A stretch of 52,690 bases of DNA from an uncultured Verrucomicrobiales bacterium (lineage in GTDB: Bacteria > Verrucomicrobiota > Verrucomicrobiia > Verrucomicrobiales > DEV007). Below are positions 17,213 through 26,903 of the stretch, one piece after another. The stretch lies in contig CALAHF010000184.1 in assembly GCA_937891465.1 (NCBI GenBank), positions 1 to 52,690 on the forward strand, read 5' to 3'. Every line of letters starts with the position of its first letter. The stretch's first letter is position 1. The notes beneath the pieces were generated by a model. The model worked only from the letters and a program-made list of their open reading frames with translations. It searched no databases and was not told the DNA's origin. The position numbers were made by a program, and so were the translations under genes.

Positions 17213-18919
17213 TTATCTACCTTCCTCGGCAAGTTGGGGAATCCAACTACCATCCTTATTAATGTAGAGGATCCCCATGTTCTGCCAAAGACGTAAACGT
17301 GCCAAAGTATGAGTGACAAGCGTTGCGGTGCGCTGGTTTTGAGCGTTCACGAGGTCGGTTTGCGCATCAACCAGATCCCGTGCCTCGCCTCGGCCTAGAT
17401 CGGCCAATTCGAATTGCTCATCCAATCGGCGAACTGCCAGCGAAACTCCCAGATCTGAGATCTCATAATTCCGTTTAGCTTGTTCCAAGGCGCGCCAGTC
17501 GTCGTAGATCTGAAGTCGCACGTTGTCGAAGTTCAATGAGTCGCTTCGTTTCGCCTGTTCTAATCCGATCAGAGCGGCGCGATAGACATTTCGATCTTCT
17601 TTTCGATCAAATGGCAGGTCCAAATCGATGGTTGCCGATAAATTCTGTCGTTTCAAATTCAAACCTGGAGTGATGTCACTTGGATCGCTGATGGCATCGT
17701 AATTCACTTCCAGATCGAGACCGGGAAGCAGCCCGTTTTCCGCGACTTTAATGCCCCGTTCTGCATCCACGATTTGATCCTTGGAAGTCTGCAGGTCGGG
17801 TCGAGTCACCAGCGCGACCTCAACAGCATCGTTTCGCGAGACGCCCGGGTCTTCGATTCGCAGATCTTTCAGTTCGGGATAATCCAGCACCAAATTGTCA
17901 TCAACCGGCAGGCCCAGGGTGATTTTAAAAGCGTCCAATTGGCTTTTGTAATCACTCAATGAATTGACCCAACGACTTTCCGCATTCAAAAGCGCTTGCC
18001 GGAGCTGTCCGATTTCGGTCTGCGTTCTCCGGTTTTCTTCAGCCAAAGCCATTTCGCGCTCCACGTTTTTTACAAATGCTTGATAGGCGACCCAGTTGTT
18101 CTGCACCTGATCCCGCGCCTGAAGCGTGAAGTAATAATCGTTCGCTATCCCCACGATGAACTCACGACGGAAGTTCGCGAAATCACGCAGCGAGTAGAGT
18201 AAATCACGTTCACCCTGAGTCAGAGCCTCCATCGTCGCCGTCGTTCCGCCACCACGAAGAATGGGTTGGAGAACCGAAACCGCAAGTTGGGAATTGTTCG
18301 CCTGACGATCGCCAATCACGAATTTGAGGAAATCGCTCGTAAAATCAGCAGCGATCCGCGCACCCGTTTTCGTCAGTTTGGAAACGCCGTAATGCCGGTT
18401 TTGAGACACCGTATTTTCCGCCACGATTGCGATGACCTCCGTCTCGACACCTTCTGGATCAACCGTTCGAGCGCCACTTTGGCGAGTGACATCACCGTCA
18501 GCAGCAAAAATAGGAGCGAACGCGTGTCTCGTCAGCGTTAAATTGAGCGCTTGGAGAAAAATGGCCTCCTTCTGCGTCAAATAATCGCGGTTGTGTTGAA
18601 TGGCTAAATGTAAGGCTTCATCCAGCGGAATCATCTTCGCGCTCGATTCGAGCTCCGCTTCTTTTCCGAGATATTCCGCGTTTTCGGGATTCATCCCCAG
18701 CCCCTCAAGCGTTGCCGGTTCGGGCAGGGTGATGTCGACATCTGCCCATTCGACGTTGTCTACGCCTTGAACCTTTTTCCCCAAAATCCGATTCGTCTCG
18801 CGATCAGCCCGTTTTTTGTATGCTGCTGAATGACAGCCTGACAAGCACACCGCCACAAACCCCACTGCGACTGACGCAGTGAGCGATCTTTTGAAAAGGT
18901 TGATGTCAAAGATGACCAT
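17213..18919 (-). CDS. TolC-family outer-membrane efflux lipoprotein
   Basis: 568 residues from the ATG at 18919, which is preceded by AGGA and begins a lipoprotein signal peptide with lipobox LSGC (near residue 30). The rest is the TolC/OEP alpha-barrel fold: heptad-rich helices, with repeated beta-strand regions such as TGARIAADFTSDF and LPGLDLEVNYDAISD, and a C-terminal segment EARDLVDAQTDLVNAQNQR. It forms the outer-membrane channel of a tripartite exporter with the adaptor encoded immediately downstream. An in-frame start 75 bases further upstream was rejected because it places arginine-rich sequence before the signal. Confidence 0.9.
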   Translation of the reverse strand: MVIFDINLFKRSLTASVAVGFVAVCLSGCHSAAYKKRADRETNRILGKKVQGVDNVEWADVDITLPEPATLEGLGMNPENAEYLGKEAELESSAKMIPLDEALHLAIQHNRDYLTQKEAIFLQALNLTLTRHAFAPIFAADGDVTRQSGARTVDPEGVETEVIAIVAENTVSQNRHYGVSKLTKTGARIAADFTSDFLKFVIGDRQANNSQLAVSVLQPILRGGGTTATMEALTQGERDLLYSLRDFANFRREFIVGIANDYYFTLQARDQVQNNWVAYQAFVKNVEREMALAEENRRTQTEIGQLRQALLNAESRWVNSLSDYKSQLDAFKITLGLPVDDNLVLDYPELKDLRIEDPGVSRNDAVEVALVTRPDLQTSKDQIVDAERGIKVAENGLLPGLDLEVNYDAISDPSDITPGLNLKRQNLSATIDLDLPFDRKEDRNVYRAALIGLEQAKRSDSLNFDNVRLQIYDDWRALEQAKRNYEISDLGVSLAVRRLDEQFELADLGRGEARDLVDAQTDLVNAQNQRTATLVTHTLARLRLWQNMGILYINKDGSWIPQLAEEGR

Positions 18920-19107
18920 TTTGGATTCCTGAGAACTGGGGCGAAGTGGTAGTTCCCCTGCCCTATTCATCAACCCGCGCCAATAGGCCAGCAAAAATGC
19001 GAAAAAACTGAATGTTGAGTCTCGTATCTGCGAAAGTGGTCACATTTCAGCACGTTTATCATCTTGAACGACCTAAATCTAAGGTGGAGGAATAGTGAAA
19101 GCGAATC

Positions 19108-20151
19108 ATGAACCCAGTCCTGACAAATCCTCCGACAACCGATCCCGCTCAGCTTCTTCGCTATCGGGACCGGCAATACGCGGCTGAACTCATTACTGCG
19201 GGCCTGATGCACCTCGATTTTTTCACGTGGTTGAACGAAAATGCAGGAGCCACCACCGAAGCGGTTTGCGACCACTTCGATTTTGTTGCCCGGCCAGCCG
19301 ATGTATTCTTTACCTTGTGCCGATCCAATAATTTCATCACGACCGATTCTGATGGGAAAAACGAACTTACCTCGCTGGCTCGCGAACATCTCGTCGTGGG
19401 TTCTCCGTGGTATCTCGGCCCCTATTACGCGCCGATTACTCAAACTCAAATCGTGCAGGATTTCGTAAATATTCTAAAAACCGGCAAGCCCGCCAATTGG
19501 CAGGCAGACGATGATGCCAGTGACTGGCACGAATCCATGGTCGATCCTGAGTTTGCCAAAAACTTTACCGATTTGATGAATTGTCGCGGACTCGGATTCG
19601 GACAGGTGTTGGCAAAAGCGCTGACTATTGAAGTCGCTGATCGCAAACATCTCCTCGATGTGGGTGGTGGATCCGGGATTTATTCGACGACGTTAGTGGC
19701 AGCCCATCCTCATCTCCGTGCGACAGTTCTCGAGCAGCCGCCCGTCGATGCGCTGACGCAAAAGGAAATCGAAAAACACGGACTCGCCGACAAGGTCAAC
19801 GTCCTCTCCGGTGACATGTTCACCGATCCCTGGCCCGCCGATGCCGACATGATTTTATTCTCCAACGTCCTCCACGATTGGGATTTTCCTGAAATGGAAT
19901 CCTTGCTTGAAAAAGCCGCGCAAAACCTTCCATCCGGCGGACTGCTGATCATTCACGATGCCTTCATAAACGACGATAAGAGCGGCCCCATAGCGGTTGC
20001 TGAATATTCCGCGTTGCTGATGAATATTACGCAGGGCAAATGCTATTCACCTCTCGAATACGGCCAGATTTTAGAAAAACACGGCTTCGAAGCCGGTGAT
20101 TATCACGACACCGTCGCTGATCGCGGATACATGACAGCGATTCGGAAGTGA
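19108..20151 (+). CDS. SAM-dependent O-methyltransferase (Methyltransf_2 type)
   Basis: 347 residues. The N-terminal 110 residues form a winged-helix dimerisation domain. The catalytic domain shows the SAM-binding loop LLDVGGGSGIYS, the acidic strand end TVLEQPPV, LSGDMFTDPWP and the family segment NVLHDWDFPEME, whose His is the general-base position in plant-type O-methyltransferases. Relatives methylate hydroxyls on small aromatics or secondary metabolites. No biosynthetic neighbours are present, so the substrate is unknown. It is divergent from the efflux pair and convergent with apt. Confidence 0.9.
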   Translation: MNPVLTNPPTTDPAQLLRYRDRQYAAELITAGLMHLDFFTWLNENAGATTEAVCDHFDFVARPADVFFTLCRSNNFITTDSDGKNELTSLAREHLVVGSPWYLGPYYAPITQTQIVQDFVNILKTGKPANWQADDDASDWHESMVDPEFAKNFTDLMNCRGLGFGQVLAKALTIEVADRKHLLDVGGGSGIYSTTLVAAHPHLRATVLEQPPVDALTQKEIEKHGLADKVNVLSGDMFTDPWPADADMILFSNVLHDWDFPEMESLLEKAAQNLPSGGLLIIHDAFINDDKSGPIAVAEYSALLMNITQGKCYSPLEYGQILEKHGFEAGDYHDTVADRGYMTAIRK

Positions 20152-20169
20152 CACCGCCTTTTGCGCAAA

Positions 20170-20214
20170 TCGAACTAACAGTATACGTTCGACGAACGAA
20201 CCCTGTTGCTTCGT
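20170..20214. repeat. 45-bp interspersed palindrome, copy 3
   Basis: Left arm TCGAACTAACAGTAT, centre ACGTTCGACGAACGA, right arm ACCCTGTTGCTTCGT. The left arm is decayed at its inner end. It lies in the 67-base gap between two convergent genes. Confidence 0.88.
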
Positions 20215-20218
20215 AAAA

Positions 20219-20752
20219 TCAGTATTTCAGCAATGCCTCGATCCGAACGTCATCACCGAGTTTTTCGCGGCCATTGAGAAATTCGAGTTCGATGAAAAAG
20301 CTCACAGCAATCAAATTTGCGCCGAGTTGGCTGATAAGCTCAACCGCTGCGCCAGCCGTTCCGCCGGTTGCGAGAAGGTCATCGACGAGCAGCACGTTTT
20401 CACCTTTGTGAAGCGCGTCTTTATGAAGCTCAATCTCGTCTTCGCCGTATTCTAATGCAAAAGCTTTGCCGATCGTTTGCCATGGAAGTTTACCCTTTTT
20501 CCGCATCGGGACAAAACCCGCGCCGATCCGATCCGCCAAGGCCGCGCCAAAAATAAAGCCGCGTGCGTCGATCCCGATGACTTTATCGATCTTCACGTCG
20601 CCAGCCGTTTCGATCAGGCCTGAGATCGCGAGATGAAACAATTCAGGATCCGAAAGCACCGTGGTGATGTCTTTAAAAATGATTCCCGGTTTCGGAAAAT
20701 CGTGGACGTCACGGATTCCAGAAGAAAGGCGGTCGAGATCAGCTTGATTCAT
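20219..20752 (-). CDS. apt: Adenine phosphoribosyltransferase
   Basis: 177 residues from the ATG at 20752, the usual length; upstream in-frame codons were rejected. Salvages adenine with PRPP to AMP. Seen: IRDVHDFPKPGIIFKDITT, typical of bacterial Apt, the conserved GIDARGFIFG, and the PRPP-binding loop VLLVDDLLATGGTAGAAVEL. Divergent from the sulfatase at 20869, with 116 bases between the starts. Confidence 0.97.
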   Translation of the reverse strand: MNQADLDRLSSGIRDVHDFPKPGIIFKDITTVLSDPELFHLAISGLIETAGDVKIDKVIGIDARGFIFGAALADRIGAGFVPMRKKGKLPWQTIGKAFALEYGEDEIELHKDALHKGENVLLVDDLLATGGTAGAAVELISQLGANLIAVSFFIELEFLNGREKLGDDVRIEALLKY

Positions 20753-20868
20753 GGCCGCGAAGGTGGCTGAGAATTCGGGATGTGGCAAGATTAGAGGTGG
20801 CAAAAAATTCAAGCAACCTTCAGAATCTCACAATGTTCGCAAAATTTAAGATCGAATCCGATCATTTC

Positions 20869-22242
20869 ATGAGGACGCCCCTCACATTTTCGCTGTTGTT
20901 CATCGCACTTTTTTCCACCGCTGCCGAGCCACCGAATATCGTGCTGATCATGGCCGATGACCTCGGTTGGTTTGATACGCACTTTCAGGGCAACAACGAT
21001 CTCGAAACCCCGAATCTCGACCTGTTTGTTCGCGAAGGAATGCTGTTCACGGATGGTTACGCGGCAGCTTCCGTCTGCACGCCGACCCGGGCAGCAATGA
21101 TGACCGGATTGTCTCCTGCTCGTCTCGGCATCACAAATCACGCCCCCGGCCACAAAGATGGAATGGTCCCGGATGGCCGGAAACAAGCCGGGGCGGAAAA
21201 GTTGACCTTCCTGCCGCTCGACTCTACCACTATAGCAGAGCGCCTCAAAAAAGAAGCGGGCTATGCCACTGGGTTTGTCGGGAAATGGCATCTCTCCCAT
21301 CGAAAAGGAAAAGATGAGCGTGATAATCCGTGGGAGCCACAGCTCCGTCCTGAATTTCAAGGCTACGACTTGAACATCGGCGGCTGTGATCGCGGAGGTC
21401 CGCCCAGCTATTTTGAACCCTACCGAATTCCCGCGCTGGAACCTCGCAAGGAAGGCGAATACCTGCCCACTCGTCTGGCCGACGAATGCATCGCGTTTCT
21501 CGAAGCCAACCGGAAGGGCCCGTTTTTTCTCACGTTCTGGAACTATTCAGTTCATTATCCGATCGAAGCTCCTGAAGATTTGATCGAAAAATATGAGAGT
21601 CGGGGAATCGAAAACCCGGTCTACGCCGCAATGATTGAGGGCATGGACCGGTCGATCGGCTGCGTTTTGAAATCGCTCGACGATTTGGAGGTGGCGAAAA
21701 ACACGCTGGTGATTTTCACTTCTGACAACGGGTCGCTTTTTGGGAACGGCCCGCTCCGGGCAAACAAAGGGCATCTCTACGAAGGTGGAATCCGAGTGCC
21801 GTGGGCGATTCGCTGGCCTGGAAAAATCGAACCCAAAAGCCAATCCGACGTTCCCATTATCAGTACCGACGTTTTTCCTACGTTACTTGAAGTTGCCGGC
21901 CTTGAGCCCAAACCAGATGTCCCGCAAGATGGAGAGAGCCTCATTCCGCTTCTCACTGGGAGCGGAAGTTTGAAAAGGGAATCCCTATTCTTTCACTACC
22001 CGAACTACGCGTTTCACAAACAAAACCGGCTCGCAGGGGCCATCCGAAAAGGTGACTTCAAGCTCATCCAGTTTTACGATGACGATTCGGTAGAGCTCTA
22101 TAATTTGAAATATGACTTGGGAGAGAAAACCGACCTTGCTGCGGCTCAGTCTGAAAAAGCGAAGACCCTAAAGGAAGAACTTGGTCAATGGCTTAAGGAA
22201 TCTGGAGCCAAGATGCCGATTGATTCTATTCCCGAAAACTAG
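20869..22242 (+). CDS. Secreted type-I (formylglycine) sulfatase, second copy
   Basis: 457 residues. The ATG at 20869 starts a signal peptide (MRTPLTFSLLFIALFSTAAE). The metal site MADDLGWFD and the formylglycine motif C70-T-P-T-R74 are present; the fourth position is Thr where Ser is commonest. Other landmarks are VGKWHLSH and FTSDNGSLFG. It probably removes sulfate from glycans outside the cytoplasm. It differs clearly from the sulfatase at 10989 in the loop around the active site, so it is not a recent duplicate. A gene-free 347-base stretch separates it from dnaK. Confidence 0.94.
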   Translation: MRTPLTFSLLFIALFSTAAEPPNIVLIMADDLGWFDTHFQGNNDLETPNLDLFVREGMLFTDGYAAASVCTPTRAAMMTGLSPARLGITNHAPGHKDGMVPDGRKQAGAEKLTFLPLDSTTIAERLKKEAGYATGFVGKWHLSHRKGKDERDNPWEPQLRPEFQGYDLNIGGCDRGGPPSYFEPYRIPALEPRKEGEYLPTRLADECIAFLEANRKGPFFLTFWNYSVHYPIEAPEDLIEKYESRGIENPVYAAMIEGMDRSIGCVLKSLDDLEVAKNTLVIFTSDNGSLFGNGPLRANKGHLYEGGIRVPWAIRWPGKIEPKSQSDVPIISTDVFPTLLEVAGLEPKPDVPQDGESLIPLLTGSGSLKRESLFFHYPNYAFHKQNRLAGAIRKGDFKLIQFYDDDSVELYNLKYDLGEKTDLAAAQSEKAKTLKEELGQWLKESGAKMPIDSIPEN

Positions 22243-22384
22243 GTTGGAACGACTCAATTGCAGGGCGTTGATACTGGAAAAATCTCTGAGGGCACCTGTA
22301 TTTATGGAGGGGCAAACGTGCGATTAGGAGACTCTGGACGACGAATGGCCCTGCATCTGTTGGACAACTGCCATTCTGGCACTT

Positions 22385-22403
22385 GCGCGTCATCCTGACG
22401 CGC
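22385..22403. promoter_or_regulatory. Perfect dyad GCGCGTCA-tcc-TGACGCGC upstream of dnaK
   Basis: An 8-base perfect inverted repeat with a 3-base centre, about 145 bases upstream of the transcription start predicted from the sigma-54 motif. That is within the usual range for an enhancer-binding-protein site. It could instead be a hairpin at the end of the sulfatase transcript, but no T run follows. Confidence 0.4.
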
Positions 22404-22510
22404 CCGAACGCCCATTTTGAGCCAATATGGCCCGAATTGTAAAGAGGCTGGAAATCGCTCTTTCTGCTTAACTTGCTCACCATTAGTGGTTCGAGCGTAA
22501 AAAATAGCAA

Positions 22511-22528
22511 TTGGCACGCCAAATGCAT
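22511..22528 (+). promoter_or_regulatory. Sigma-54-type -24/-12 promoter candidate for dnaK
   Basis: TTGGCACGCCAAATGCAT has GG and GC exactly 10 bases apart (22513-22514 and 22525-22526) and fits the consensus TGGCACG-N4-TTGCA at all but one specified position. The predicted start near 22537 leaves a leader of about 50 bases before the dnaK ATG. Confidence 0.55.
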
Positions 22529-22589
22529 GTAGAGAGCCAGAAATTTTAAACACAGAAACAAATCCCATTTTTGAAAGGAAACTTAATTT

Positions 22590-24542
22590 ATGAGCAAAAT
22601 TCTTGGAATTGACCTTGGAACAACGAACTCCTGCATGGCGATTATGGAAGCAGGCGAGCCGTCTGTTCTTGAAAACTCGGAGGGTGCCCGCACCACTCCG
22701 TCGGTTGTCGCTTTTTCGAAAGACGGGGAACGACTTGTTGGCCAGGCTGCAAAGCGGCAGGCAATCACAAACCCAAAGAACACTATTTTCTCCGCGAAAC
22801 GTTTGATTGGTCGCAAGTTCGCTGAGCTTTCAGAGGAGGAGAAGAAAACGCCTTACGCTATTGTTGAGGCTTCAAATGGCGACGCCCACATTCAGGTGGA
22901 AGTCGGTGGCGAGAAAAAAACGTTCAGCCCGCAGGAAATTGCGGCGATGGTTCTCGGTAAATTGAAGGCGGACGCGGAAGCAAAGCTCGGTGAGACAATC
23001 ACGGATGCGGTTGTTACGGTTCCAGCTTACTTCAATGACTCTCAACGGAACGCAACAAAGGCAGCGGGTGAAATCGCCGGCCTGAATGTTCAGCGGATCG
23101 TGAACGAGCCAACTGCTGCGGCGTTGGCTTACGGTTTGGATAAAGAATCGGAAGAAAAAATCGCGGTTTATGACCTCGGTGGCGGAACGTTCGATATTTC
23201 GGTTCTCGACATTGATGACGGATTTTTCGAAGTTCTCGCAACGGATGGTGACACGCTTCTCGGCGGTGATGACTGGGACAACGCGATCATCGAATGGATC
23301 GTGAAAGGCTTCAAAACGGACGAAGGCATCGATCTTTCCGGCCAGCCGGACGCGCTTCAGCGGATTAAGGAAGAGGCGGAAAAAGCGAAAATCGCGCTTT
23401 CGTCTTCTCAGAGCTACGAAATCAACCTTCCGTTTGTAACAGCTGACCAAACCGGTCCAAAGCACATTCAGAAAACGCTTTCCCGCTCGCAGCTTGAGCA
23501 GATGACGGATCACCTTTTCGAACGCACCAAGGGTCCTGTTTCAGCCTGTTTGAAAGAAGCAGGCGTCGGCGTCGGTGAAATCGATGAGCTGGTGCTCGTT
23601 GGTGGAATGACTCGTATGCCTAAAGTTTACGAAACGGCGAAAAAACTCGCAGGAAAAGATCCTCACCAGGGTGTAAACCCAGACGAGGTGGTTGCGATCG
23701 GTGCGGCGATTCAGGGTGGTGTCTTGGCGAAAGACCCATCGCTGGGTGACGTTTTGCTTCTGGATGTGACCCCGCTTTCTCTCGCAATCGAGACGATGGG
23801 CGGCATTGCGACTGCAATGATCGAGCGTAATACGACTATCCCGGCGAAGAAGTCGCAGGTTTTCTCGACCGCAGCCGACAGTCAGCCATCGGTTGATATC
23901 GTGGTCTGCCAAGGTGAGCGGAAGCTTGTTTCAGACAACAAAGTGCTCGGTAATTTCCGCCTCGATGGAATCGATCCCGCACCACGTGGTGAGCCTCAGG
24001 TTGAAGTCACTTTTGACATCGACCGAAACGGAATTCTCCACGTTTCTGCCAAGGACAAGAAAAGCGGCAAGGAACAGAAAATCTCGATCGAAGGTTCCAG
24101 CGGACTTTCGGACGACGAAATCGAAAAAGCGAAGCAGGAGGCCGAGCAGTTTGCCGACGCCGACAAATCGCGGATCGAAGAAATCGAAACACGCAACGTG
24201 GCTGAAAATGCTTCTTACACGGTGAAAAAGCAGATGGAAGAGATGGGCGACAATTTGCCCGATGAAGCCAAAACTTCGATCACCGAAGCGACTGATAAAG
24301 TCGATGAAGCGCTGAAAGGCGATGACATCGAAGCGATCAAGTCAGCGACGGATGAACTCCAGCAGACCTTTGCTCAACTCGCGGCCGCTGCTCAAGGCGC
24401 TGCTGGCGGAGGCGGAATGCCAGACGTCGAGCCTGCCGCTGACGGTGATGATTCAGAATCTGATGAGCCCAAAGCAGCAAAAGGCAAGGTCGTCGATGCG
24501 GAGTTCGAAGACGTGGAGTCCGACGATGCCGAGGAATCCTAA
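22590..24542 (+). CDS. dnaK: Chaperone protein DnaK (Hsp70)
   Basis: 650 residues, the usual length. ATP-driven folding chaperone. Seen: phosphate-binding loop [46 protein letters not shown], the adenosine motif [11 protein letters not shown], the linker [19 protein letters not shown] and an acidic C-terminus ending [11 protein letters not shown]. grpE and dnaJ are not adjacent. groES and groEL follow on the same strand after 184 bases containing a strong hairpin. Codon use is strongly biased, as expected for high expression. Confidence 0.98.
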   Translation: MSKILGIDLGTTNSCMAIMEAGEPSVLENSEGARTTPSVVAFSKDGERLVGQAAKRQAITNPKNTIFSAKRLIGRKFAELSEEEKKTPYAIVEASNGDAHIQVEVGGEKKTFSPQEIAAMVLGKLKADAEAKLGETITDAVVTVPAYFNDSQRNATKAAGEIAGLNVQRIVNEPTAAALAYGLDKESEEKIAVYDLGGGTFDISVLDIDDGFFEVLATDGDTLLGGDDWDNAIIEWIVKGFKTDEGIDLSGQPDALQRIKEEAEKAKIALSSSQSYEINLPFVTADQTGPKHIQKTLSRSQLEQMTDHLFERTKGPVSACLKEAGVGVGEIDELVLVGGMTRMPKVYETAKKLAGKDPHQGVNPDEVVAIGAAIQGGVLAKDPSLGDVLLLDVTPLSLAIETMGGIATAMIERNTTIPAKKSQVFSTAADSQPSVDIVVCQGERKLVSDNKVLGNFRLDGIDPAPRGEPQVEVTFDIDRNGILHVSAKDKKSGKEQKISIEGSSGLSDDEIEKAKQEAEQFADADKSRIEEIETRNVAENASYTVKKQMEEMGDNLPDEAKTSITEATDKVDEALKGDDIEAIKSATDELQQTFAQLAAAAQGAAGGGGMPDVEPAADGDDSESDEPKAAKGKVVDAEFEDVESDDAEES

Positions 24543-24553
24543 ATCCTAAGAAA

Positions 24554-24585
24554 ATCCACGATGAGCGATTTTCCTCATCGTGGAT
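24554..24585. terminator. Strong hairpin after dnaK, possible terminator or processing site
   Basis: ATCCACGATGAG pairs with CTCATCGTGGAT: 12 perfect pairs around an 8-base loop, starting 12 bases after the dnaK stop. It is followed by AAAAC rather than a T run, so intrinsic termination on the plus strand is doubtful. It could instead act as mRNA 3'-end protection. Confidence 0.5.
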
Positions 24586-24726
24586 AAAACAGACTCAATC
24601 ACGCCACAAAACACTTTCAGCCGAGGTTAGACAAAGTACCGCCTCGGTTGTAGATTCAGCGCCCCACGCGGAGCGGATTTTCCAAAACCCAACAAAAAAC
24701 AAAACAGAACCAACCATTAACTAAAC

Positions 24727-25020
24727 ATGGCTACTACAATTACACCCCTCGGTCAGCGCGTCCTCGTGAAGCGGATCGAAGACGACACACAGCAGTCCGA
24801 AGGCGGGATTTTCCTTCCTGACACTGCTAAAGAAAAACCCCAGGATGCAGAAGTTATCGCACTTGGAAACGGCAAGAACGACGAAGGCGAAGTCATCGAG
24901 TTCACCGTTAAAGTTGGCGACAAAGTGCTTATTTCTAAGTACGGCGGCACCGAAGTTAAAATCGACGGCGACGAGTGTCTCCTTCTCAACGAGAGCGACA
25001 TCCTCGGAATCATCAGCTAA
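24727..25020 (+). CDS. groES: Co-chaperonin GroES (Hsp10)
   Basis: 97 residues. Caps the GroEL barrel. The conserved start [12 protein letters not shown], the mobile loop with [33 protein letters not shown] and the C-terminal [11 protein letters not shown] are all present. It lies 102 bases upstream of groEL on the same strand; that spacer contains a 45-bp palindrome. Confidence 0.98.
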   Translation: MATTITPLGQRVLVKRIEDDTQQSEGGIFLPDTAKEKPQDAEVIALGNGKNDEGEVIEFTVKVGDKVLISKYGGTEVKIDGDECLLLNESDILGIIS

Positions 25021-25026
25021 CCCATT

Positions 25027-25071
25027 TCGAAACAACAGGGTACGTTCGATGAACCAACCCTGTTGCTTCGT
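25027..25071. repeat. 45-bp interspersed palindrome, copy 4 (inside the groES-groEL spacer)
   Basis: Left arm TCGAAACAACAGGGT, centre ACGTTCGATGAACCA, right arm ACCCTGTTGCTTCGT. One of the best-preserved copies, located between two genes normally co-transcribed. Confidence 0.92.
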
Positions 25072-25113
25072 GGAAAAGCAAACCAAGTAACTTTTTTACA
25101 AAGAACTAACTAA

Positions 25114-26740
<1,627 letters not shown>

Positions 26741-26742
<2 letters not shown>

Positions 26743-26765
26743 TCGAATTTCTCTGAAATTCGATT
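26741..26765 (+). terminator. Hairpin overlapping the groEL stop codon
   Basis: AATCGAATTT pairs with AAATTCGATT around a CTCTG loop, a 10-base perfect stem that includes part of the TAA stop. No T run follows, but a full terminator comes 20 bases later. Confidence 0.45.
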
Positions 26766-26785
26766 CTTCAAAAGAAGATATTCGA

Positions 26786-26823
26786 GACGGGCGAATCGGG
26801 AAACCGGTTCGCTCGTTTTTTTT
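26786..26823 (+). terminator. Rho-independent terminator after groEL
   Basis: The inverted repeat CGGGCGAATCGG / CCGGTTCGCTCG has two G-U-type or mismatch positions and a GAAA loop. It is followed by eight T residues. It ends the chaperone transcription unit. Confidence 0.85.
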
Positions 26824-26903
26824 GTTTGTGTGAACAAAACTCGTCCGACGAATTCCTGACTACGTCACTTGCGAAAAGCCCTGCCGTTTGTCACAGTTGC
26901 AGG

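Larger units (their letters stand above)
22243..22589 (+). other. Gene-free stretch upstream of dnaK
   Basis: Short frames here have no ribosome-binding site or protein-like character. The stretch holds a perfect 19-base dyad at 22385-22403 and a sigma-54-type promoter candidate at 22511-22528. No CIRCE-type TTAGCACTC repeat was seen. Confidence 0.6.

Noticed and set aside
25021-25095. Short frames across the palindromes that give recurrent peptides (for example RSMNQPCCFV or QQGLFIEHTLL)
   Set aside because: The peptides recur only because the DNA repeat recurs. The frames lack ribosome-binding sites and are hairpin DNA read through.
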